DNA of 64,000 nucleotides from Acanthornis magna (taxonomy: Eukaryota > Chordata > Aves > Passeriformes > Acanthizidae): positions 15,962,501 to 16,026,500 of the forward strand of contig JAWUZG010000051.1 of assembly GCA_036785705.1 (NCBI GenBank), read 5' to 3'. The position numbers and the translations under genes were made by a program. This document shows positions 34,940 to 46,600 of the stretch, piece by piece. Numbering within the stretch: the stretch's first letter is position 1; each line of letters opens with the position of its first letter. Below the pieces are notes generated by a model that did no database searches, was not told where the DNA came from, and saw only the letters and a program-made list of their open reading frames with translations.

Positions 34940-37900
34940 GCACTGAAGAAGTGGAAGATGACTTCTCTGAGTTCCTAATGACGTTCCCATTCTGACTGAA
35001 TGCTCAAAGACAGTAATGCTTCTCTCAAGCAGAGTAAAATGATACTACAGCTGGCTAGCCTGCTGAAGCTTCTGTCACTGGAGAAGATTTGGGAAAGATT
35101 TTCCAAAAACCTGATCTGAAGCCTAGAGTACTTCTTAGGATTGCAGGCCATCTGGATATATGGGAACATCTGGGGAAAGTGTGCAATAAGTTGAATGCCT
35201 CTCACACTGCTGGGGGAAACTTTATCATACGTAGCATGTATATGTGACATCCTCGCCTGTTTTGGAAAATGTATGGACAGTCTTTGCAACTACTTGAGTT
35301 CATTTAACTCTAAAGGAAAGATGACACTGAGTGGGCCTCTCATTTACTGTAAAGTGACCAAACAAGTGAGCAAAACGTAAGGGTGGGTAAAGAGTGGTCT
35401 GGAAAATAATAGAATGCCTTCATTAAATGAATGGAGTGTTGTCTCACCTGGAGCACACTGTTCATCCCTATTCAAAAGGGATAAAAGCAATAGGCAAGAT
35501 ATAAAAAATTATTTGAAGCCTTAAAAAGAAGTCATTAGTGGAAAACAATTGGTGTTACTTCTGCTGCTTAAATTAAAATTGTTTACTTTGGAGAGGGCAA
35601 AGTAAATCAGGTTCTCCTGTTTATCTTTTCATAATTGATTGTGGTCTTGTTCTTTATGTTAAATTAAAAGGCGATGCATTGAAAACTGATGGAAAAAGTA
35701 AATTTTTATACAGTTCTTATTTGGAACAAATGTGACATGGTCCTACTGAGCCTGAGGACTTAGTGGATTCAGAAAATATGACACGTAAGAACATCCTCTG
35801 AATTACAATGGATGGAATTTAGAAGGGATTATGAAGCTGTGTAAAAAGTAGGAGCTGAGCATAATTAGAAGGAAAGTTCTGTGATATAGATGTTCCCTTT
35901 ACATATTTAGCACTAAGGATAAAGGAGACTTGACCTGGTCTACTCTACTGTTCAGGGTCTTGTCTTCCTAAATAGCCCAAGCTTTGCATGGCTTCTCACC
36001 TCACCAGAATTACATGGAGTGATAAAAACCTGATTTGTGACAGTTTCTTCTTTCCACTCCTTCCTCACAGTCACCTCTAATGGTTAAGCCTCTGGCAAAG
36101 GCTAACTAAGAGCTGGAGGTAGATATAAATAGAGATTAATAATAAATGGAGATAGAAGAAAGTGAAATGCCAGTGTGAAATTGACAGGGAGCAGAGTTCT
36201 GCAGACTCTGGATTACCTCTGCCTGCAGCTCTTCTGGCAGCTGCTTGGAAATAAATAGAAAACTGCCTATTGCCACTAATCAGGCACAAAAGTGACAGCT
36301 GGGGCCATCAGTCAAACTTATTAAAAATACAGATGCTTTGCTTTTCCTTAGGCCATTTCCAGAAAGGTCTGCGAGCAGTTGTCAATATGAGTGTAGTAAG
36401 TTTTTAGATGCCTGTGTGAAATAGGTTGTTAGTTTACACTTAGTTTACAACCAGAAAAACCAAGGTACCAAAATATTAATAGTAAATAACCCATGTCTGA
36501 GCTGTGCAGCTCATGACAGCAGCAATATCTATCTCTGAGCCTTTGACAATGAAAGCTGGAATTATTTTCTCAAGGTCAGGTGCTATCTTAGGGTAACCAG
36601 ATCTGGGCTCCTTCAGGTTCCTAAGGAACTGCAAAGCAGAGCAAGCAAGCTTTAGTGCTATTTGCTCCTTCACCCTGTGGCACCTTTAGAGTGGCCAAAC
36701 ACCTGGTTGCAGCTCACCTGTCTGTGTGTTTTAAAAGAGGCCTCTAGCTCAGCATAAGTGTACTGTTCGTTTAGATCTCAGCAGGTACCACAATTGGGTA
36801 TATTTTTTCCTTCTTAGCACAAGGTGATGTGTAACAGAGTTGTGCATGTTCATGATGTTACATTTATTTTTGCAGGAAGCTCCAGCATTTTGTCAGAACC
36901 AGGAGTATGTGAGTAGCTGGAGTTAGTTACAATGCTTTTTGTGCCTTACCTGTTTCAGCTGCCCAGAAAAGGTTCACTTGCAAGCTTAGGGATGTGACAC
37001 CAGACAACTTCCCTGTGTCACACTTGTTTTATATGTTTTACCTTTCTTTTCTCTGTGCACACGCACCCCCTCCCATTCCTGGTGACCCTTCTATGTGTCT
37101 TACCCTCTGTCTGCCTATGCCTCCATTCTTTCTTCCTCCAGCTCGCTTTCTCCCAAATCTCTATCCCTCTTTCTCCCTCAAAGGACTTGGCAGAGCTTTC
37201 TGGTTGATCTATGACCACACTGATGATGGTGAGGGGGGGGGATAGTCAGAATGAATATGAATATGTCCTTAACATGGAAAACATAGCAAAGATGCCGCTG
37301 GCTTTCTAAGCATGTAAAACCTATCCAGTAATGGGATTTTGGGTGCAACCTTAATACAAATTTTCATTATTGATTATATTTGCAGAGGCAGCTGCAATAT
37401 GCTCCATTTGTCACAAATGAGAGATGAACTGCTGTGTCGTAGCCTGCAGTCAGTATCAGTCAGGTATGATGAAGTCAGGGTTTGGGTTCACATTTCTCAG
37501 TGGATAACAAGGTGACAGTTTTCACTGATTGAAAACCTGCTTCTGCTTTTCAGCAAAGGGAGCTTAATCCTTCTATTTCTTTTGTTAGTCAGCTCCTCTT
37601 GTTAGAAGTCATGTTTCTATCTCACTGTCCTTAGGAGGGTGCTGGTTACTTTGATTCCTTTACAGGAGTGAGCAAGTGTGTGGCTTAGTGCACTAGTTTG
37701 CTTCAGCAAAAGGCAATTATCATTATTGATGAACCTGTCACTGGCTGGCAAGTTACCAGGAAGTGTGCCGAGGTAGAGCTTTTCTGAGGGTGTGCTTTGC
37801 TGCAGCACTGTGTGTTATATCTCCTCAGACATACACGGATTTTAGTAAAAAATATCACGTAGGTATCAGGTGGAAGAGCAGAAGGAAAATAAAATCAGTC

Positions 37901-38091
37901 CCAATCTTTAATTTCAAATATCTTATCACCTGCAAAGCTCTCCCAGCTTGTGAGGGCCTGTGTTATGTAGTCAAAAGTATTATTCTTTGTATTATCCACT
38001 TGTGCTACTGTGGGTTTATTCTGACATCTGATCAGTAAATGTTGAAAATACATTTCTTTATGGCACATGAGGACACAAGAAGTGGAGTCTC
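34940..38091 (+). other. RABL3 3' UTR and downstream intergenic DNA
   Basis: No coding region recognised. The 3' UTR end is not fixed: ATTAAA variants occur around 35423, 35572 and 35655, and AATAAA hexamers at 36141-36146 and 36250-36255. The rest is AT-rich intergenic sequence with a pyrimidine-rich patch near 37040-37160. Confidence 0.6.
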
Positions 38092-38097
38092 TGTCAC

Positions 38098-38695
38098 TGT
38101 CTCAGTTTTAGAGACAAGGTTTTCAGGAGGAGGTGCTCCGGCATAGGGTACCTCCTCCTGAAGGGAAGAAAGGGTTTCCTCTCTTCCCTCTGCAATGAAG
38201 CAAATTAACTGCAGCAGGTGAAAGTGGAAAAAAACCTGAACTATTTATTAACACAAAAAACTAAACTATTTGTTAACACAAAGTACAACCGGGAAAAGCA
38301 AAGAGGGGAAAAAGGAAAAGGGTGCCTGCAAGGAGCTGATACCACGTTACCCCGAGATGGCACCAGGGCCACCCTGCAGGCCCACCGGGGCCACTCCGCA
38401 GGCTCCCCGGGCTGGAGAGGGGGGAAGGAAGATAGGGAGACCAGGGGGAGAAAAAAACAATCAAACAGAACCCTTTTCCCAAGCTCTCAAGGAAGAGCAG
38501 GGTGGAGAGCAGTGCTGCCGTCTCTCCGTCCCCTGTCTCTCCCCGGTCAGTTGGACCGAGCAGTTTTTACTGACTCCTGCAGGTGCTGGTTCCGTTGAAA
38601 CAACACTGGCTCCAGCCCTGCCCCCCGGGTTCATCCTAGAGGCACAGTAGCCCTGGGCATTAAGCAAACAGTTAAGGAATAAAGTGGCTTCATAA
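38098..38695 (-). mobile_element. Solo LTR-like element between RABL3 and HGD
   Basis: A GC-rich island of about 600 bp starting TGTCTCAG, flanked by identical hexamers TGTCAC at 38092-38097 and 38696-38701. A 6-bp duplication is typical of ERVK-type (class II) insertions. On the minus strand AATAAA occurs in GTTAATAAATAG (about 38244-38255), which gives the orientation. The right end reads TTCATAA instead of a clean CA, so it may have mutated or the true end may be a few bases off. No viral reading frame is present. The 126-codon frames inside it are composition artefacts. Confidence 0.65.
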
Positions 38696-38701
38696 TGTCA
38701 C

Positions 38702-40378
38702 TCCAGGACAGTCACTAACAGTGGGCATGTGATGTGAGCAGCATAAGGGTTTTCCAGTTGTGCAGGCAAAGCTGCAGTGAGCAGCAGCTCTTAGGACCTG
38801 ACTAAACACATCTTGAAATGAGATGTAGCTCCCTGACAGTGAGAGTAAGGATGTCTGAAACAGTCAATGGGAAAAAAAGCAGATTTGTCAATGTTTGCGG
38901 TTTTTCAGGGTAGCATTAATAGCTTTGGGAAAGGCATGCTTTAGCACAGCTTTGAGGATAAGTCCCCCAGCATACTTGTAAGGAAGGTGGTTTAGATGAT
39001 CAGAGCTATCTGTGGCAGCAAAGAGGCTGAAATCTAGCTTTGGCAGTTCAGCTGCTTAGCCACCGCTGCTGCAGATACCTTTAAGTAAATGTGTTTTCTT
39101 TTTCCTGCTTTGGCATTGTATCGCCGAAGTACAGCTTGTTGTGCCCCTTGGGCTTATCAATGCACAGAAATTCTGGTTCCAGACTACTGAAATTGCACAG
39201 GGAAGTTTATTCTCAGCATATCTCTGTGGACTTCTCTCAAAAAGCTGAACACAAGACAAGCTCGTAAATAAAATCACATGTTCTTTTTTGACTTGATCAA
39301 ATGAAGTCTGGACTGTATGAGCAAACCAACTTAAAATTCAGTCATATTTTTGACTAGGAGGAGCATGAAGTGAAATAGTGGGTGATTAACCCATGCACAT
39401 CTATGTTCCCTTTGACCTGAAAGTTAATGTTTACACAGTGGAAATGCACTGCTGGCTTTAGGTTAAAGATTTATTAAAGGACAAGGATGCCCAGTAGCTG
39501 TGAAGGCTATGACTATGGTCAGAGCTTTTATCTTGCTGTCTAATACCATCTGCTCTTCCTGAGGCTTGTTCTGCTGTGGCTTATGTGGGTTTGATGGACT
39601 GCCTACCCTTGCTGAATAAAAAGTCAAATCACAAATTCAGTGGCTGTCCAAAATTAGCACTCTTAGCCAATGCACCACAGTGGGGAAGGACAGAGCAAGG
39701 CAATGTGACTAAATTTTCTGCTGACTTCTAAGAGTGGTGGTTCTAGCTTGAAGGCAGAAGCATCACAGCAAGGTGAGCAGGTGGCTTCTCCAGCTTCTAT
39801 TCATGCAGCATCTGCTTTTTGCCAACAAGGAGTGTGTGCTTTCTGCTGCAGACAACTTTTATGATCATTCCTGAACAAATAAATGATAATAATTAACCTG
39901 TCTGGCATCTCCTGCTGAAAAGTCCCAGAAAAAAGACAAGGACATATTTCATAAGAGCCACTCTACAGGAAAGTACGTTACCAAAAAGAGCCTTTTTTAA
40001 CACAATGCAGTTAGCAATGATTTTAAAAAATGTATAAATATTATTGATTTATTTTGCTATATTTTGATGAAAGGTTCAAAAAAGAGATGAAATCTCCTGG
40101 TACTAAGCAGTATACTATCAGATAAACAAAGACAGCTACTCTATAGAGCTCCTGTCCCATTTGGCAGTGTGTAAAGGGTTAACAAGCAAAGAACAGATGC
40201 AAGCTGGGGAAGCTGGGATCACAGAGACAGGAGTGAATGAGAATATTTATTAATATGTACATCACAAATGCATTGTAGGGGTATGAAGATAGACAGGAGG
40301 AGAGGCTGGTCCTTTTAGAAAGAGGGTGCATCACTGAAAAGCAGCAGGTTGTGTTGCAACAGGAGGTGCACAAATGCA
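38702..40378. other. Intergenic DNA, nothing recognised
   Basis: Mixed-composition intergenic sequence with no gene, RNA, LINE or LTR that I can recognise. Confidence 0.7.
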
Positions 40379-40821
40379 TCAGAAAGGATCTGTCTCAGTC
40401 ACCTCTGATGTATATTGTTCACAGGACAGAAGAGCTTGACTTTTGGCACTGGACAATGCCTTGCTGCGAGAAGCAATGGTGAGCTGTGATCCAATAATAG
40501 TTCTCACCATGGCCCCACTACCTGAATCAGCAGGAAACAAAATGCCTTCTAATCCGTATGTGGTGAATTCATATGATGAGTCCCCTTTGTCTGTTGGACA
40601 AGCTGCCTCAACTTCTCTTTGAAAGGAAATCTTTCCCCTTCTCCTCCTCATCCTTCATTCACCACCAAGATGTTGAACAGTAGCTGCAAAATTTTCAAGC
40701 AAGCCCCTTGGTGCTTTGTCTCTCTGAAGCAGATGAGCTCTTTGAACACCTCCTCAGATGCCTCTGAGAACAGTTCACAAGTATTAAGCTGCTGGTATGC
40801 AGGTACCGTCCAGCTGCACAT
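40379..40821 (-). pseudogene. Coding-like minus-strand segment broken by one frameshift
   Basis: The minus-strand frame 40821-40648 (57 codons, including SEASEEVFKELICFRETK and ACLKILQLLFNILVVNEG) ends in a TGA that overlaps, as ATGA, the ATG of a second frame, 40651-40379 (90 codons, including FTTYGLEGILFPADSGSG). The first part looks like a helical ARM/HEAT-type segment, and the second like a folded protein tail ending in a TGA stop. Together they read as one coding piece of about 147 residues with a single frameshift. I do not recognise the family. It could be a retropseudogene, a relic exon of a lost gene, or chance. Confidence 0.3.
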
Positions 40822-41191
40822 ACATCATGTAGCAAATACAGTCGTATTGATGTCTTTTGCTTTTTCGCATATTTTGGGGCTTGTTATGTCTTTCATCTGG
40901 AATCTCCTTGGAGTAAAGGCCAGGTAAAGCCATGCACTAGACAGATGTCATAAACCCAGAAGGGTAGCTGAGAGAACACTGAATGCTTTTAATGCTCATT
41001 CTTCCAGGTTTAATTCGTTGTGTTTATGACTCACATTCATGCAATAGCAATTCATTGTGTTTCTGCGTTTCATATTTACGTGATAAAAAACACATTGCTA
41101 AAATATTAATGAAGTACATCTATACTTCATTTTACATAAGGTTTATAGTCTAGATTTATACTGCAACCAACTAAAGAGGTTGTTTAGGCTA

Positions 41192-41372
41192 AATCACAGA
41201 ATCACTGAGGTTGGACATGACCTTTGGAGATATCTAGTCCAACCCCCTGCTTGAGCGGGGTTGGCTGGAGCAGGTTGCCCAGGACCATGTCCAGACAGGT
41301 TTTGAATATCTTCGCAGCTGGAGAATGCATAATCTCTCTGTGCAATATATTCCAGTGTTTGACCACCACTTA
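41192..41372 (-). mobile_element. CR1 LINE 3' end, reverse orientation
   Basis: The sequence ATCACAGAATCACTGAGGTTGG followed by TAGTCCAACCCCCTGC and CAGGTTGCCCAGGACCATG is the reverse complement of the conserved 3' UTR of avian CR1 elements. The element is 5'-truncated, as most CR1 copies are. The end near 41372 is by eye. Confidence 0.85.
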
Positions 41373-41401
41373 ATATTCATATTTATGGGTGAAAAGGGAA
41401 G

Positions 41402-41545
41402 TCCACAGAACTACAGGCCAGTCAGCCTCACCTCCATCCCTGAGAAGGGATGCTTCAAGGCAAATAATCCTGGAAAACATTTTCACACACATGAAGAACA
41501 TGAAGATGATTTGGAATAATCAGCATGGATCTACGATTTCCCTCT
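41402..41545 (+). mobile_element. LINE reverse-transcriptase fragment, plus orientation
   Basis: The frame reads NYRPVSLTSIPEK, a hallmark of the reverse-transcriptase domain of CR1-type LINEs. Frameshifted remnants follow (THMKNMKMIWNNQHGST-like), ending in a match to the conserved QHGF region. It lies next to, and opposite in direction to, the CR1 3' end at 41192-41372, so the two are separate pieces or a rearranged copy. Confidence 0.7.
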
Positions 41546-41660
41546 TAAATGTTATGGGCTAGGATAGAAACACAACGTGTTAAGATATCTTCCGTATTTC
41601 ATATAATTTGGAGGTCAATAAATTAAGTGACATTTCAGCAGAATCTTACTAAATAATGTA

Positions 41661-41720
41661 TGGAATGGAATGGAATGGAACGGAACGGAACGGAACGGAA
41701 CGGAACGGAAAGGAAAGGAA
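41661..41720 (+). repeat. Pentanucleotide tract (TGGAA)4(CGGAA)6(AGGAA)2
   Basis: Twelve uninterrupted pentamers, NGGAA, in three ordered blocks by first base: four T, six C, two A. The middle block places a CpG-free but C-rich unit between two older-looking variants. It is a microsatellite related to GGAAT-type repeats. Confidence 0.95.
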
Positions 41721-42773
41721 AAGCAAGGTTAGGCAGCCTAATAAACTTTAAAACATTATGGGGCCATCAAGTGAGTAACGTGACAACACCTTGTCCTTTT
41801 TTAGGAAACAAGAACAACCAGGAAATAGGCCTACACATAATTAAAAAGCAACACCTTTATTTTTACCTATCCCATGAGAAGAAAACAAGAGAATGGGGCC
41901 TGTAAAGAGATGTGAGCAAGGTGAAATTTAGGTTCTCAAAGGGAAATGTAAGCTAAAACGTGATGTTCTCTCCCCTGCTGTGTGTCTCAGTAAAAGGGGA
42001 TCTTGGAAACCCCTGAAACTTTGCAACTGCAGTTTGCTAAACTTCAGTCAAATGTGTAATTCTTCACTGTCAGAAAATAAGTGAGGTGAACTTTTTACTC
42101 TTAAATATTGGCTGGTAGGAAAGGAGTCTCAAGGGTAGGTGACAAGTGCCAGGTACTTTATTTCTTTGGCAATGATGAATTGCTGCTCAGGGTGAGCTAA
42201 CATATTCACAGTCTCTGCCTTGTCCTGGAGAATTCCTCTCCGCTGGAGTGATTTTTTATGGCAAAGCTGGAAGAGGCCAGGGTATGGAGAGAGTCCTGAA
42301 GAAGACTTATAACTTGGGGATTACTCAGTCTATATTCTTCTAGAGTCAAGGGAAACTCCTCCCCCATCCAGAACCACTGTCTCTTCATACAGCCCATCTT
42401 CTCCCTCAGGGTAGCCAGCCTATTTTGCCAGATGTGCAAAGGGGCAGCTCTCAGTGGCTCTAATGTATTACTCAGAATGGTGTGAGGAGCTACCAGTTTT
42501 CAGAGAAACCAAGATGGTTTGAGAACTGCCCCTCCTGCAGCCCAAACTCTCAGTAAGTGCTGTGGGGATCACAGGGTAACTGCTTTGGGGAGGGAAGGCT
42601 TCCAGGATGCTTCTAGGAGAGGAGGAGACATTAAGTTCGGGGTCACATTCAAATTTCAATTTGTGGCTCCTAGAAATTTCCTCCTGGTAGGGCATATACC
42701 AGAGCAGCTGATGGAAACTGAAAAAATACTGCTTGGTTTTTTTTTCTCCCCCCCCTTTTTTTTTTCCTTTTTT

Positions 42774-42811
<38 letters not shown>

Positions 42812-43611
42812 CTTTTTTTTTTGGAGCGGGTATAAGTTGAAATTCAAAGTGAAAAAAAAAACCAATCGATCGTGTTTTTCCGTGCAACTTCCGGAGTGCA
42901 GAGCTACTTTCATTAGTATTCTGTAGCTAAATGCTTGCTGCCACTTCTTCCCCAGCAACAGCTTTCTTGAAAAATATTAGTACTTCAGAATTTGTAAGTT
43001 CCCCTCACTAGCTCTAATCACAGGAATACAAAATCTTCCCCTGCTTTTGGCCCCAAAATGCTGTGTAATATTGCCACACAGTGTTTCACAAATATCACTA
43101 CCTTCCCCACGATGGGGATGTGGTCTCTTCCATCCTCAATGTAACACAGCTCAGAAGAATTAATAAATATTTGTTACACATTTAGAGGGTTGTGTATGAA
43201 AATTGCTGTAGGTTTAGTTTATGAAAGAAGCATATAAAACAGTTGCAAGATGGATTTTCTTCCTTCTAAACACCTTGTTCTTTGCACCTCTTCATATGTG
43301 GGAACTATGACCCCTATTTTAACATCTAAGGGGGAACAGGACCAGTGACAAAACACAGTCCGTCTCGCCCCCTGTTTATTCAGATCGATCCTGGGGTTGG
43401 CTCTGCAGAGAAGGGCTGGCATTTGGTTAAACACAGACTGGGCTGAGCAAACAGGTTGAAAATTCCCTTGGACTTTCTCACTCCCAGCACTGTCAGCCTG
43501 CCTCCAGCCCAGCTCAGTTGACCAGTGAGCAGGCTTTGCTTGGCAGGCACTTTGGCCAGATACCTGCTCGGAGTTCGTGTCTGCTCCAAGAGAAGGATAA
43601 CCAAGAGGAGG
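41721..43611. other. Intergenic DNA upstream of HGD, including its likely promoter
   Basis: No gene recognised. A poly(T) tract lies at 42737-42822. The last few hundred bases before 43612 should hold the HGD promoter and 5' UTR. I see no TATA box or CpG island. GAGCAAACAG near 43446 resembles a FOXA site, which would suit a liver gene, but this is weak. Confidence 0.5.
42737..42822. repeat. Poly(T) tract with C interruptions
   Basis: A run of T broken by CTCCCCCCCC, CC and single C bases, with about 36 consecutive T in the middle. It may be the reverse-strand tail of a decayed retroposon. Open frames across it encode poly-Phe or poly-Lys and are not genes. Confidence 0.85.
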
Positions 43612-43626
43612 ATGACAGGCCTGCAG
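43612..43626 (+). CDS. HGD: HGD exon 1 coding part (15 bases, predicted)
   Basis: Exon 2 starts in phase 0 at the codon equivalent to human Tyr6, so exon 1 must supply exactly five codons before a donor. At 43612 an ATG is followed by four codons, MTGLQ, and then a strong donor CAG|GTAAGA. Human HGD begins MAELK. Length, phase and donor fit exactly, but only M and L match, so the choice rests on structure rather than on similarity. Confidence 0.6.
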
Positions 43627-46600
43627 GTAAGAGGTTGGGTGCCTGTGACCCACCGGGGCTGGCTGTGGACACCCCTTCTATGCTCACACTAATTTTTTGG
43701 GGCTCTATTTCATTTTATTTTGCCCTTCTTTTGTGTGTCAAGGTGTGCTTTTAAAGCTTTCTTGGGATGAAGTATTTTGCCGTGTTTCATCTATAAATGA
43801 GCATTTCTTCCCCTCTTCACCTCCTTTGGAAATCATTCTTGGTCCGGACCTCGTCATGGTGGGAGTTGTCCTTCCCCTGCCCTCCCCACACACCCCTCCT
43901 CCTGCCCTGGCTGCCAGGGGGTGTTTCCCCCTCAGCCTATGAAATCTGGCTGGCCACATCTGCCCAGATGTTGCAACCCTGGCCGCCATCTTCCCTGGGA
44001 GCCCTGGGGAGCAGCTCCATTCAGGGCCATTTCTCAGTACCCCTTGCAGGACACCCTGGAACAGGAAGGCTGTGGCCATGCCCTCCTCTCCAAGCCCCAG
44101 CAGGGCAGCTGGCAGAAGCTTTCCCTGTGCCATTTGCCAGAGCATGGGGGAGCTTTGGGAGACGGGTGTGATATAGTGGGTTTGTGGCTCAAGCATAGGA
44201 TCATGAGACTTGCAACCCTGGATCTCATCAGCACCTTGCCGCTGTTGTGGGGGGCCAGCTGCCCCAGGGCTACTGGGGTGCATGAGCAGCTGCAGGCAGG
44301 AGTGACGTGGCCTCACCCCAGGACGTGGTGGCTCTCAAGAGCTTGTGCAGGATCATCATAGTTCTCCCCAGACTTAAGGGATGTCACTGCTTCTAAGCCT
44401 GTTCCTAGCCCTGGAGATCCATGTGTGTGCTCCTTCACCACCTTCTGTAATACTCATTATTTTACACAGTGCTCTTACAGGTCTTCTTATTCACCTCTGG
44501 GGAGTCCTGTTTCCTCACACAGTAATATTTCACTGTGCCTCTTCCTTGCCTGTCCATGACACTTCCCAGCTCTCACTATCCTCTTTCAGCAGCAGGGCAG
44601 CCTTGGCCATGTACCGTTCCAGATGAGGGTCCAACTGGTTCATGTCATGGCTGTGACTGCATCTCCCATGGCTGTCTTTGACTCACTCCTAGCAGCCCCT
44701 AGCACCTTATTGGCTGTTGCGACTGTGGCTGCAGGCTGAGCATGGCTCTACCCAGAGCTGCTCATGGGGACAGGCTGCTCTGCCAGCAGCTCCTCTCTGA
44801 GACGTCACTTGTGTCCCTACCCTGTCATCACCTCACCTGCTCCACCTTCTCTTGGCCTCTCTTGGTATCTCTCCTCCAAAACTCTTGCTTTACTCTTCCT
44901 CTCCACTCCCTTGGCATTCATCCCTCTCTTCTATTACCCGCAGGGTAGCATGTCCCTCTCTAGAGCTGAACAGGTCCTTTCAGGAAAGGTCTGGCCCTGG
45001 ACCATCTCCAGCACTTTTGGAACAGAGAGATGTCGAAATATCAGGGGAGATGGCAGCTTCTACTGGGGATACTGGCCCAGCAGCACCAGGGCAGAGCTCT
45101 GGTTTGTGTGCTCTGGCTTCAGCCTGCAAGGAGGCTGTGGAGCCCCACACAGAGGGTGAAAGACTGGAAGACTGGCTCTGCTCATTGTCCCAAATGCTCA
45201 TGTCAATGTTTCTGCATTTGTATTAAACACTCCAGTGTGGACTGGACCGAGCAGATAAAAAGTGCCATGCTTCTTGTTGAGAGATGAATGTTGTTTTCCT
45301 GTGTCCTGCAGCAGGAGGTGATAGAGAAATATATTACACAGTGTTTGAAGAAGGGTCTTAATTATTTTGCAGGCTATGTGTTCAGACTTCAAATGTGTTT
45401 TTCCCATGCCTGCTGTGTAATCTGGAGAACAAAAGGTTATGGTTTATAGGTCAGAGCATGACACCCATTGCGAGCACTCTGCTTTACATCCCAGTTATTC
45501 CAATCAATGAGCTTTGCTGAATTTTTTATGCTGTGTTGGGCTTTTATCTCACTCATTTTATCGAAAAACTACAAAACAAAAACCAAAGTGGAGTCAGATG
45601 AATTCCTAAGGTCCTGTTGGCATAAAAATCTACAGAATCTTGAACAAAATAACAACAATAATTAAAAGCAGAACTGAAAACAAAGAGCCACAGAGAATAT
45701 TTTGTGTAACAGTGAAACCACCTGCCCAATTACAATAATGCCTATCAATCTACCAAACCTGGAGATATCTGTAATTTTTCTAGGAACTGTAGAGGCCAGG
45801 TAGAAACCTAGAGGGAGGTGCTTTGGACTCAAATCATGGTGCCACTTCATGGAGAAGGGTTGGGTTCCATCCTTACAGATTTTTCAGCCCAGAAAGAATG
45901 CTCTGGTGCTAGGCAGGCAGAAAGGAGTAATTTCCCTTGGCTTGGGGGCACCCTGTGCAACACAAACTGAGAAGTGGGAGGTGGGAGGTGGGCTCAGAGG
46001 GCTGGAAAGGAGAAAGGCCATGATACGTCTGGCCCTTGCACTGCTGCTCCCTGCCAACCTGTATCAGCAGGGTCCCTGCATGGTGCCCCAGAGCCCTGGA
46101 GCATGACGATTCCAAGGCATGCAGTGAGCTGATGCGGCACAGTTTTTTGGGAGCCTGAATAACGTTTGACAACAACCCCTATGGGCATGTAGAGGAGAGA
46201 AGCCACAGGGAAAGACAAAATGAAACAGTGAATAAGAAAAGCTACATCCAACATCTAGGCAAAAGTCTTGGAGCCACACTCAGGGTGATAAATCACCAGC
46301 AAGATGCCTCCCCTCCAGCAGCTGCAGTCCTGCCAGTGTCTTTTTTTCAGCCCTTGATGCAGTTACCTAAGAATTCTATTTTTTTTTCCTTGGCAAGAAA
46401 GAATTTATTTGACCAAACAATGATGCAGCAGCTTCTGCTGACACTCTCAAGGCAGCAGGGCAATGCCACCCTCTGCAGCCCCTGGTGCAGCTGAGGAAGG
46501 CAGCAGCTCTCCATCCAGCCCAGTGGAAAACTGGCCCCTGCCTTGCTGCACTAGGGCAAGGTGCTGTGCAGACGCAGCGTGGGCACAGAGCAGCTGCTGC

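Noticed and set aside
42468..42958. Poly-Lys and poly-Phe frames
   Set aside because: Translation of the poly(T) tract; no gene.
43738..44316. 192-codon minus-strand frame
   Set aside because: Low-information composition, several overlapping frames of similar length on both strands, and no motif. It lies in HGD intron 1.
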